A stretch of 16,755 nucleotides of DNA, from positions 1 to 16,755 of the forward strand of contig JAUPWI010000065.1 in the NCBI GenBank assembly GCA_030916545.1, given 5' to 3'. How positions within the stretch are numbered: the stretch's first letter is position 1; every line of letters starts with the position of its first letter. The notes beneath the pieces were generated by a model. The model made no database searches and was not told the DNA's origin. It worked only from the letters and a program-made list of their open reading frames with translations. Below are positions 1 to 4,938 of the stretch, in pieces. The stretch is from Patescibacteria group bacterium (lineage in GTDB: Bacteria > Patescibacteriota > Minisyncoccia > Moranbacterales > UBA1568). A program made the position numbers and the translations under genes.

Positions 1-104
1 ACTCGTGTTTCTGGAATGTGGCAGAGACGGTCTTCTCTCTTGAGTCCCTGCCGATTGTCAAGCAGGGGGCAGGCGATGACTTGTAAGGTGACGTTCCTGG
101 TCAT
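1..104 (-). CDS. Partial CDS, unrecognised protein (N-terminus only)
   Basis: An open frame starts with ATG at 104 and runs off the left edge without a stop (34 codons seen). It is preceded by AAGGAA (111-116) at a 6-nt spacing, a good Shine-Dalgarno site. The visible protein begins MTRNVTLQVIACPLLDNRQG, with a Cys at residue 12, and continues hydrophilic and charged. It lies 28 nt downstream of the stop of the 133-603 gene on the same strand, so the two are probably co-transcribed. No family can be named from so short a piece. Confidence 0.5.
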   Translation of the reverse strand, partial: MTRNVTLQVIACPLLDNRQGLKREDRLCHIPETR

Positions 105-132
105 GGCAGTTTCCTTTCTGTGGTAGGGAGGG

Positions 133-603
133 TTACAACGGGATGTGGACTGCGAGATGTGGTTCTTCTACGAACATCTGATTGATCCGATCAAGGAACG
201 GGATCGGAAGTTCGGTCGGATCATGCCTGTCGATTACGGCACGGAATATCCGAGCGACGGTCGTGAGAATCTGTTTTTCGTTGTGACGTATCTGATAAGA
301 CAGGTAGTCTTCGCCGGAATTTTCCTGATAGATTCTTTCGACGAGCTTCCTGACTCCTTGGGAGAGGACGATGCCGGTAAACTGCTCTTCGTCTGGTTTC
401 GGATGATTCAGGAGCAAAACATCGATACCGGGCAGGATGTTGTGATGGGTGACGCTTCGGTCATTGTTGTATCTGAGCATGACCGTGAGCCGGTCGGATT
501 CCTCATCGTACCAGATATGCGGCCAGTCTTCTCGATCGGGTATCGAAGCGATGAGGTCTCTCAATTCCTGTTCCCAGCTGAGGAAATCGACATCATGACT
601 CAT
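133..603 (-). CDS. Hypothetical protein, 156 aa
   Basis: I do not recognise this protein. It starts MSHDVDFLSWEQELRDL and is acidic and soluble, with no signal peptide or membrane segment and several aromatic/charged blocks (EDWPHIWYDEES near residues 25-36). The frame stays open upstream to 1038, but ATG 603 is preferred because AGGAGGT lies 9 nt before it; the other nearby ATG (612) would sit directly on that site. It is followed 28 nt later by another same-strand gene that also has a good RBS. Upstream are a promoter (793-821) and an intrinsic terminator (670-693), so its transcription would need read-through or a separate promoter that I cannot see. A 228-codon frame runs antisense to it; the RBS and upstream signals favour the minus strand. 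Confidence 0.62.
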   Translation of the reverse strand: MSHDVDFLSWEQELRDLIASIPDREDWPHIWYDEESDRLTVMLRYNNDRSVTHHNILPGIDVLLLNHPKPDEEQFTGIVLSQGVRKLVERIYQENSGEDYLSYQIRHNEKQILTTVARIFRAVIDRHDPTELPIPFLDRINQMFVEEPHLAVHIPL

Positions 604-612
604 GGTACACAT

Positions 613-619
613 ACCTCCT
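613..619 (-). promoter_or_regulatory. Strong Shine-Dalgarno site (AGGAGGT)
   Basis: AGGAGGT on the minus strand ends 9 nt before ATG 603. It is one of only three convincing Shine-Dalgarno sites in the window and decides the start of the 156-residue gene. Confidence 0.7.
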
Positions 620-669
620 GTAGAGTGGATAAGTTGGTAAGGAACAGACATATTTCGTGCGTATGGACG

Positions 670-693
670 AAAAAAAATCCCGATTATCGGGAT
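670..693 (-). terminator. Intrinsic terminator upstream of the 156-aa gene
   Basis: On the minus strand, a perfect 7-bp stem ATCCCGA/TCGGGAT with a 3-nt loop (TAA) runs directly into eight U residues (670-677). It lies about 95 nt downstream of the predicted transcription start near 786 and about 67 nt before the ATG at 603. It would end a short transcript from the promoter at 793-821, or act as an attenuator. I found no upstream segment able to pair with the terminator's 5' arm, so no antiterminator is evident. Confidence 0.72.
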
Positions 694-787
694 AGTGAGG
701 AAACTGGATTGGAAGCGGGAAAAAAGCCGTCGTGCTTTGGCCGTTTCATGGCGTGGGTGATGTTTCCTCTGATTGCCATACGCTTGT
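670..787 (-). ncRNA. Candidate structured small RNA or leader RNA (~118 nt)
   Basis: The segment is bounded by a consensus-like promoter (793-821) and an intrinsic terminator (670-693). Near its 5' end GAGGAAAC (762-769) is perfectly complementary to GUUUCCUC (697-704), which ends 3 nt before the terminator stem. These form an 8-bp closing helix around a 57-nt interior. The interior contains short GCC/GGC and AAAGC/GCUUU pairings. This layout (closing helix, then terminator) resembles a riboswitch-type leader or a free-standing small RNA. The RNA also holds a 31-codon frame (ATG 779, TAA 684-686 inside the terminator loop) starting MAIRGNITHAMK, but with no Shine-Dalgarno site and no run of one regulatory codon. 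No known RNA class was recognised. Confidence 0.45.
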
Positions 788-792
788 CTGAT

Positions 793-821
793 AGTATAGA
801 GGATTTGATTTTCCTTGGCAA
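793..821 (-). promoter_or_regulatory. Sigma70-type promoter (TTGCCA-17-TATACT)
   Basis: On the minus strand, -35 TTGCCA (816-821) and -10 TATACT (793-798) are separated by exactly 17 bp. The predicted start is near 786. It drives the short RNA at 670-787 and, with read-through, the minus-strand genes at 603 and 104. The same -35 hexamer and spacing recur at 10606-10634. Confidence 0.7.
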
Positions 822-864
822 GGCGCCGTGAAGCGTCGGGGATTATCGATGAGCTTGAGTCATG

Positions 865-883
865 CGGAGTACTCCGATATCGG
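865..883. promoter_or_regulatory. Two overlapping perfect palindromes, candidate operator
   Basis: CGGAGTACTCCG (865-876) is a perfect 12-bp palindrome, and CCGATATCGG (874-883) a perfect 10-bp palindrome sharing its last 3 bp. They lie immediately upstream of the extended -10 at 893-901, over the region where a -35 would be. That is a typical place for a dimeric repressor or activator site. It is an inference; the regulator is unknown. Confidence 0.4.
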
Positions 884-892
884 GAGAAAAAC

Positions 893-901
893 TGGTATAC
901 T
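893..901 (+). promoter_or_regulatory. Extended -10 promoter for the exported-protein gene
   Basis: TGGTATACT matches an extended -10 (TGnTATAAT-like). No good -35 hexamer is present at the right distance; that position is occupied by the palindromes at 865-883. It would give a leader of about 70 nt before ATG 977. It diverges from the minus-strand promoter at 793-821. Confidence 0.45.
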
Positions 902-976
902 ATACTTGCTATTGATTCGGACATGCCTCTTTGGTGGCTGGTTTGACTTGAGTAATCTGTCGGAAATTCCACAACT

Positions 977-1936
977 ATGAATTTTGAGGGACCTGCAAAA
1001 AAACTGTCTGGTATTCCAGCGGAGTCCGTTTCTAGCAATAAAATCGACAGAAGAAAGCGTCTGGTTGCGGCCGCGACTGTGGGAGTGTTGGCCGCAGTGG
1101 ATGCGTACGCGCAAGGAGATGCTCAGGAGTATCCGGCCGAGCCTTCGGTCGCGATCAAATATGAGGGAATTCCCAAACCCGTTGTAGCGGATGAGCAGGG
1201 TCGGGCCTCGCTCCCGGTGGCAGTACGTCAGAAGCACGAGGAATTCTCCGTTCCGTCGGACGATGATGGAGTGGAAACAGAAGGCGGCTCGGGGAGCACG
1301 GAGAAACCTGGCCGCACGGTTTTGTTTTCGGAATATCAGGCAGGGAAGGTGCCATCTGTTGATCCGGAGGTGGTGAATGAAATATACGCGGAGAGGATAG
1401 GGGAATTGAAGAGGTTGCCTCATGCGGATTTTCGGACTGAGGGGGAGCGAAAAATCGACGCGCTGGTTTCGAAGACCGAACGAGAACTGGGTACGCGGGA
1501 GGTGGTGGTCTGGACGGGTGAGCAGATTCGTAAGCTCCTGAACCGTATGGCCGAACTTACGGGGGGCGACCCGAATGGAAGCGTTCAAAAGGCGGGCGAT
1601 TTGCTTGTGTCCGGAGTCGTGGCGCTCGCCGATGCCGTACTCGCTGATAAAATCAGAGCATTGGCCATCCGTAGTCTTGTGGCCGAAAATACGAATCAGT
1701 CAAACCGGATCGGTGGGTCAGCCGTGTTTCAGGGTGAGGCGGTGAATACTACTCTCCATTTCGACGCCAGCTACATGAATGCGAGGAATATGCTGTTTCA
1801 GCACACGCTGGGGAGCAAGTCCGGCGGTTGGGAGTTGACGTTCGGGGCCGATCCTGGTCCGGGTATATCAGACATGGTCAAAGGAAAAAAACTGACTCCC
1901 GCGATCGGAGTCATGTTCCGGTACAAACTTCCATAA
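977..1936 (+). CDS. Predicted exported protein, unrecognised, 319 aa
   Basis: The N-terminus has a long basic n-region ending IDRRKRL (residues 23-29), an Ala/Val-rich hydrophobic stretch (29-41) and an AYA cleavage-like site at 43-45, so export is likely. The RR pair and weak, Ala-rich core would also fit a Tat signal, but the motif is imperfect. Residues 46-115 are low-complexity, Pro/Glu/Gly-rich and probably disordered. The middle (about 125-235) is charged and helical. The last 80 residues alternate polar and hydrophobic positions (for example TTLHFDASYMN and AIGVMFRYKLP) and look beta-rich. No domain was recognised. There is no Shine-Dalgarno site before ATG 977, but no other start codon keeps the signal peptide. 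A 72-residue gene follows 12 nt later. Confidence 0.68.
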   Translation: MNFEGPAKKLSGIPAESVSSNKIDRRKRLVAAATVGVLAAVDAYAQGDAQEYPAEPSVAIKYEGIPKPVVADEQGRASLPVAVRQKHEEFSVPSDDDGVETEGGSGSTEKPGRTVLFSEYQAGKVPSVDPEVVNEIYAERIGELKRLPHADFRTEGERKIDALVSKTERELGTREVVVWTGEQIRKLLNRMAELTGGDPNGSVQKAGDLLVSGVVALADAVLADKIRALAIRSLVAENTNQSNRIGGSAVFQGEAVNTTLHFDASYMNARNMLFQHTLGSKSGGWELTFGADPGPGISDMVKGKKLTPAIGVMFRYKLP

Positions 1937-1948
1937 TGATACGGGCGT

Positions 1949-2167
1949 ATGCTTGATACGGAATTCAGTGAAAAAGTGATGGATTCTCCGGTGCTCTCTC
2001 AGGCGGTGAAGCAGGTATTGATAGAGTCGATGTCGAATCTTGACGGGGATACTCGCGCGGAAGTGTGCACACTCATACGGTCAATGGAACAAGCCGTGGG
2101 CGAAGCTGCAGAAGATTTTCTGACCGTGCATCAGTCCGGAGATATCGAACAACTTCTTCAGAAATGA
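1949..2167 (+). CDS. Small hypothetical protein, 72 aa
   Basis: A short acidic, helical protein (starts MLDTEFSEKVMDSPVLSQAV, ends DIEQLLQK) with one Cys and no membrane segment. It starts 12 nt after the stop of the exported protein gene on the same strand and has no RBS of its own, so translation is probably coupled. It could be a cytoplasmic partner of that protein or simply a co-transcribed gene. It is accepted because of position, orientation and a plausible amphipathic composition; no family was recognised. Confidence 0.5.
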   Translation: MLDTEFSEKVMDSPVLSQAVKQVLIESMSNLDGDTRAEVCTLIRSMEQAVGEAAEDFLTVHQSGDIEQLLQK

Positions 2168-2177
2168 GTGGGATGTA

Positions 2178-2198
2178 CCGAGAAGCGTCGGGTTTTTT
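2178..2198 (+). terminator. Possible weak terminator after the 72-aa gene
   Basis: CCGA (2178-2181) pairs with TCGG (2188-2191) around a 6-nt loop, followed after one G by six T (2193-2198). The stem is only 4 bp, so this is tentative. The position, 10 nt after the stop of the 72-residue gene, fits the end of the plus-strand unit. Confidence 0.3.
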
Positions 2199-2220
2199 GG
2201 GAGATGTTTCGCGTGGAAAG

Positions 2221-2248
2221 AAAAAACGCGCGTTGTTTATGTTACACG
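2221..2248 (-). terminator. Possible weak terminator after the phosphomutase gene
   Basis: Read on the minus strand, a short GC-rich pairing with G-U wobbles (2244-2248 with 2227-2231) leads into six U (2221-2226). It lies about 50 nt beyond the phosphomutase stop, in a convergent intergenic region where a terminator is expected. The stem is poor. Confidence 0.25.
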
Positions 2249-2295
2249 AAGCGAAGGCGACCTGATTGCCGGTGGTGGGGTATCCGGTAGCGGTT

Positions 2296-3633
2296 TCAGT
2301 GGCTGCGGATGAGGTCGAGAAGCTCGTCGCGTTTGGTGGTCATCTGTTCAGGTGTGGCTGCTTCGAGATTGAGGCGGAGAAGCGGTTCGGTATTGGATGG
2401 GCGGACATTGAACCACCAGTCCGGATAGTCGACCTTGAGGCCGTCGAGCTCGTGTTGTTTGCCATCGGCGTAGTGCGCCCGGAGTTTGGCGAGTATTGCG
2501 TCCTTGTCTTCCACTTCGCTGTTGATTTCTCCGGAATGGCAGTAGCGTTTGGTTTCCTCGACGAGTGCGGATATGGGTTGTCCGGTTTCGGCCATGAGAT
2601 TGAGGAGAAGGAGGGCGGGGAGTGTTCCGGCCTCGGCGAGGGAATTTTCTTCGAAGTAGTAATGGCCGGAAAGCTCACCGGCGAAGATAGCTCCGGTCTC
2701 ACGCATCTGCTGCTTGATGAAGGCGTGTCCGACCCGGCATTCAAGCGCCTGTCCGCCGTTCTCCTCGATGAATTCCTTGACGGAGCGTGAGGAACGGAGA
2801 TCATAGAGGATCGTACTGCCGGGTTTTTTCTTGAGGACTTCCTTGGCGAGGAGCGCGGTGACCAGGTCCATCGGGATGATTCGGCCCGTTTCATCGACGA
2901 AGCCGATGCGATCGGCGTCTCCGTCGTAGGCGATACCGAGATCGGCCTTCTCTGTGAGGACGCTCGCCCGGAGTTCATCGAGAGTTTCCGTTTTGAGCGG
3001 ATTGGCCTCATGTGTCGAGAAGGGATGTGTCAGGTCGTCATAGAGGCGAGTCACATCGAGGTTTTCCGAAAGCTGTTCATAAATGGGTAATTCGAGCACG
3101 CCCATCGCGTTGGCAGTATCGATGACGAGCGAAAAACGATGGTCATCGAGTTCGGCGAAAGAAGCGAAGAAACCGTAGTAGGCCGGTTTGATATCCTCGG
3201 GGATGAGGGATCCGGTTTTTTCCGGAGTCTTGAATTCTCCTTTGAGGACAATGTCGCGTATCGCCGCAAGACCGGAGGCTTCACCGACCGGAAGTGCTCC
3301 GCGCAGGCAGATCTTCATCCCGTTGTATTCCGGAGGATTATGCGAAGCGGTGATGGAGACGGCAGCATCGATATCGAGACGGCCGGCGGCGAAATAGACC
3401 ATCGGGGTGGTGATGACACCGAGATCGAGGATGTCGGCTCCGGCCTCCATCGCTCCTCGCGTGAAGCTTTCGAAGAGTACTGGTGATGATGCCCGGGCGT
3501 CGCGTCCGACCGCCAGGCGCTGACAGCCGAGAAAATCGACCGTAGCTCGTCCGATAGCGTAGGCATCATGTTCATCGAAATCCGTTCCGTAGATGCCCCG
3601 GATATCATAGGCCTTGAAAATCTTCGCGTTCAT
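2296..3633 (-). CDS. manB: Phosphomannomutase/phosphoglucomutase
   Basis: This alpha-D-phosphohexomutase interconverts hexose 6-phosphate and 1-phosphate in the cytoplasm, feeding nucleotide-sugar synthesis. All four family signatures are in order over 445 aa, a normal length: the N-terminal FKAYDIRGIYG (6-16), the catalytic phosphoserine loop TASHNP (95-100, Ser97), the metal loop DGDADR (237-242), the sugar-specificity loop GELSGH (319-324), and the phosphate-binding RPSNTEP near the C-terminus. The KAYDIRG start and GELSGH loop resemble the dual-specificity PMM/PGM (AlgC/ManB-type) group rather than GlmM. Whether mannose or glucose is the main substrate cannot be decided here. It has its own promoter (3662-3670) and no clear RBS. 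It is separate from, but functionally linked to, the glycan operon at 4537-10574. Confidence 0.93.
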   Translation of the reverse strand: MNAKIFKAYDIRGIYGTDFDEHDAYAIGRATVDFLGCQRLAVGRDARASSPVLFESFTRGAMEAGADILDLGVITTPMVYFAAGRLDIDAAVSITASHNPPEYNGMKICLRGALPVGEASGLAAIRDIVLKGEFKTPEKTGSLIPEDIKPAYYGFFASFAELDDHRFSLVIDTANAMGVLELPIYEQLSENLDVTRLYDDLTHPFSTHEANPLKTETLDELRASVLTEKADLGIAYDGDADRIGFVDETGRIIPMDLVTALLAKEVLKKKPGSTILYDLRSSRSVKEFIEENGGQALECRVGHAFIKQQMRETGAIFAGELSGHYYFEENSLAEAGTLPALLLLNLMAETGQPISALVEETKRYCHSGEINSEVEDKDAILAKLRAHYADGKQHELDGLKVDYPDWWFNVRPSNTEPLLRLNLEAATPEQMTTKRDELLDLIRSH

Positions 3634-3661
3634 AGAAGAAGGAAATTAAGGGATGATTTTC

Positions 3662-3670
3662 ATTATATCA
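3662..3670 (-). promoter_or_regulatory. Extended -10 promoter of the phosphomutase gene
   Basis: TGATATAAT on the minus strand is a consensus extended -10 (TGnTATAAT). The -35 position reads ACATCG, which is poor. The predicted start would leave a leader of only about 22 nt before ATG 3633, consistent with the lack of a Shine-Dalgarno site there. Confidence 0.6.
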
Positions 3671-3693
3671 CAAGGGAGTTCTGGCGATGTGTC

Positions 3694-3721
3694 TTGACTC
3701 TTGCTGGATTTGTCCTATAAT
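3694..3721 (+). promoter_or_regulatory. Sigma70-type promoter (TTGACT-16-TATAAT)
   Basis: -35 TTGACT (3694-3699) and perfect -10 TATAAT (3716-3721) are separated by 16 bp. Predicted start near 3728. It diverges from the phosphomutase promoter and drives the gene at 3791. Confidence 0.8.
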
Positions 3722-3727
3722 AAAAAG

Positions 3728-3751
3728 CTACCGTGCGGCCTTCGCGGGTAG
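3728..3751 (+). other. Hairpin at the predicted mRNA 5' end
   Basis: CTACC (3728-3732) pairs with GGTAG (3747-3751). After a bulged G the helix continues with a U-G pair and GCG/CGC, closing a 5-nt loop: about 9 bp in all. It starts at the base where transcription from the 3694-3721 promoter should begin. Such 5'-terminal hairpins can protect mRNA from 5'-end-dependent decay; that role is inferred. It ends 25 nt before the RBS, which stays unpaired. Confidence 0.5.
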
Positions 3752-3776
3752 GTGGGAGTCGGTTCATTTCACAATT

Positions 3777-3782
3777 GGAGGA
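3777..3782 (+). promoter_or_regulatory. Strong Shine-Dalgarno site (GGAGGA)
   Basis: GGAGGA sits 8 nt before ATG 3791. It fixes this start over the in-frame upstream ATG at 3752, which has no RBS and would add 13 residues, coded across the RBS itself. Confidence 0.8.
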
Positions 3783-3790
3783 AGAAACAC

Positions 3791-4438
3791 ATGATAATCA
3801 ATCATCATCCGGCGTTCAGCTGGTACAGCCTGCTGTTCTTTGCAGCTTTGGTGATCGGCTTTGTCCTCTGGGCTCGGCAGAAAAGTGCTGCGGAGTCGAC
3901 GGGAGGAAGAGGGAAACCTGCCGGTGCAAGTGAGAATGAATACAAGTGGGGTGTCACCCTTTTCAGGGGTATTCCGTTTGAAATTGAGTACTACGAAGCG
4001 GCAGAGAGAGGCATGTTGTTCGGTGATTTTGACAGGTGTTTCCCTTACATGGTCGCTGCGGGAGCAGGGTACTTCAGGTGTGTCTTGGAAACCCTACCGG
4101 AGTCGGGTTGCTTTCTCGTGGCGACGACACCGAAGCCTGTGACTCTCGCATCGGGCTGGCCATCTGAAGCAGAGGAGCGAGTGGTTCGTCAGGGCGACGT
4201 CTTCTCGGTCGAATATGCTTCATTTTTCGAAGAGGAGGAAGAACCACGGATGCGCTACTCGGAGATTGATGAGTCCGGGGTACTCGACCAGCCCCGCAGA
4301 CATGCCTTTTTGGCGTACTGGGCTTCCGAGGTCTGTCCGCATGAGGAAACGTATTATCAATGTGTCATCCTGGTTCCGAAGGCGGAAGAAGCATCCGACA
4401 AGTCTCCGATCGTGTTGGTTGTGGAGCTGCCTCGGTAA
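3791..4438 (+). CDS. Membrane-anchored hypothetical protein, 215 aa
   Basis: I do not recognise the family. The protein has one N-terminal membrane segment (about residues 10-28, YSLLFFAALVIGFVLW followed by ARQK), then a Gly/Ser/Lys linker (about 30-50), then a soluble region of about 165 residues. By the positive-inside rule (His-containing N-terminus, ARQK on the C-side) the orientation is uncertain. The soluble part has four Cys spread out (in DRCFP, YFRCVL, SGCFL and EVCPHEETYYQC), an acidic EEEEEP stretch, and a hydrophobic C-terminal strand (SPIVLVVELPR). It is a single-gene unit with its own promoter, 5' hairpin, RBS and strong terminator, so it is probably well expressed and independently controlled. 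Confidence 0.75.
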   Translation: MIINHHPAFSWYSLLFFAALVIGFVLWARQKSAAESTGGRGKPAGASENEYKWGVTLFRGIPFEIEYYEAAERGMLFGDFDRCFPYMVAAGAGYFRCVLETLPESGCFLVATTPKPVTLASGWPSEAEERVVRQGDVFSVEYASFFEEEEEPRMRYSEIDESGVLDQPRRHAFLAYWASEVCPHEETYYQCVILVPKAEEASDKSPIVLVVELPR

Positions 4439-4459
4439 CTCCATGTGAGTGAAGTATGT

Positions 4460-4496
4460 CGTCCCCGGAGCCTTGTGCTTCCGGGGACGTTTTTTT
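4460..4496 (+). terminator. Strong intrinsic terminator
   Basis: A perfect 10-bp stem CGTCCCCGGA (4460-4469)/TCCGGGGACG (4480-4489), with a 10-nt loop, is followed at once by seven T (4490-4496). It lies 22 nt after the stop of the 215-residue gene. On the minus strand the other side lacks a U-tract, so it is directional, although the hairpin could still slow convergent transcription. Confidence 0.92.
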
Positions 4497-4536
4497 ATGC
4501 TTTTGTCTCTGTTCTCCGTATCGGAATGGAGATGTG

Positions 4537-4938
4537 TTATTCATGATAGATGGAAAACATGTCGTGTGGCGAATCGCTCGGCCAGGCGCTTATCTTTCGT
4601 TTGGCGCGGATTCCGGTTTCGTCGGATGCTCGTGAGGGATACTCCGGTTGGATGGTACGGCTCGCGCCTTTCGGAACGGACACATTCGTGGTTTCGACGG
4701 TTTCGGACCCGATGGTGACGGTATAGGTGAAATCTTCGGTTTTGGTGTGGTTGGCAATGATGAACGCCGGGTTTTCCGGAACAGGGAGAATCGCGAAGGA
4801 AAGCGTCCACCAGTTTTTCTGGTAATCCGGGTCGAGTTCCCGGTCATTTTTCATGAAGAGGTAGGCAGTCGCGAAGAAAATCAGTCCGGCCATCAGGCAG
4901 GAAGAGAGATGTCGTTTCAGGAGAGAATCAGCGCGCAT
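4537..4938 (-). CDS. Small membrane-anchored protein, 133 aa, partner of the GT-C-like protein
   Basis: The protein has a short basic N-terminus (MRADSLLKRH), one membrane segment (about residues 11-29), then about 100 residues predicted outside the membrane. The soluble part has an Ig-like beta pattern: PENPAFIIANHTKTEDFTYT followed by alternating VTIGSETVETTNVSVPKG. This type of 'NHT...YTVTI' module recalls the extracellular beta domain at the C-terminus of DUF1616-like membrane proteins; that is a resemblance only. ATG 4938 is chosen because it overlaps the stop of the upstream 638-residue gene by 11 nt (ATGCGCGCTGA), implying translational coupling and probably a complex. A longer frame begins at 5004 but lies inside the upstream gene. 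It is the last gene of the glycan operon. Confidence 0.75.
   Translation of the reverse strand: MRADSLLKRHLSSCLMAGLIFFATAYLFMKNDRELDPDYQKNWWTLSFAILPVPENPAFIIANHTKTEDFTYTVTIGSETVETTNVSVPKGASRTIQPEYPSRASDETGIRAKRKISAWPSDSPHDMFSIYHE

Noticed and set aside
145..831. Long plus-strand open frame (228 codons, GTG start)
   Set aside because: It runs antisense to the minus-strand 156-residue gene, crosses the minus-strand terminator and promoter, and has no clear RBS. The opposite strand has a perfect RBS and upstream signals.
604..1038. N-terminal extension of the 156-residue gene to the upstream ATG at 1038
   Set aside because: The extension crosses the terminator and both promoters, lacks an RBS and overlaps the start of the divergent exported-protein gene.
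860..1588. Minus-strand frame of 242 codons
   Set aside because: Arg/His/Ser-rich shadow of the exported-protein gene, with no RBS or promoter and no recognisable features.
830..2192. 11-bp direct repeat GAAGCGTCGGG at 830-840 and 2182-2192, flanking the exported-protein unit
   Set aside because: Tempting as a target-site duplication, but many 11-bp matches are expected by chance in 16.7 kb, and there are no transposase or inverted ends.
2266..2790. Plus-strand frame of 174 codons over the phosphomutase
   Set aside because: Antisense shadow of a clearly identified gene.
4460..4489. Hairpin as a bidirectional terminator also ending the glycan operon
   Set aside because: No U-tract follows it on the minus strand, so I call it for the plus strand only.
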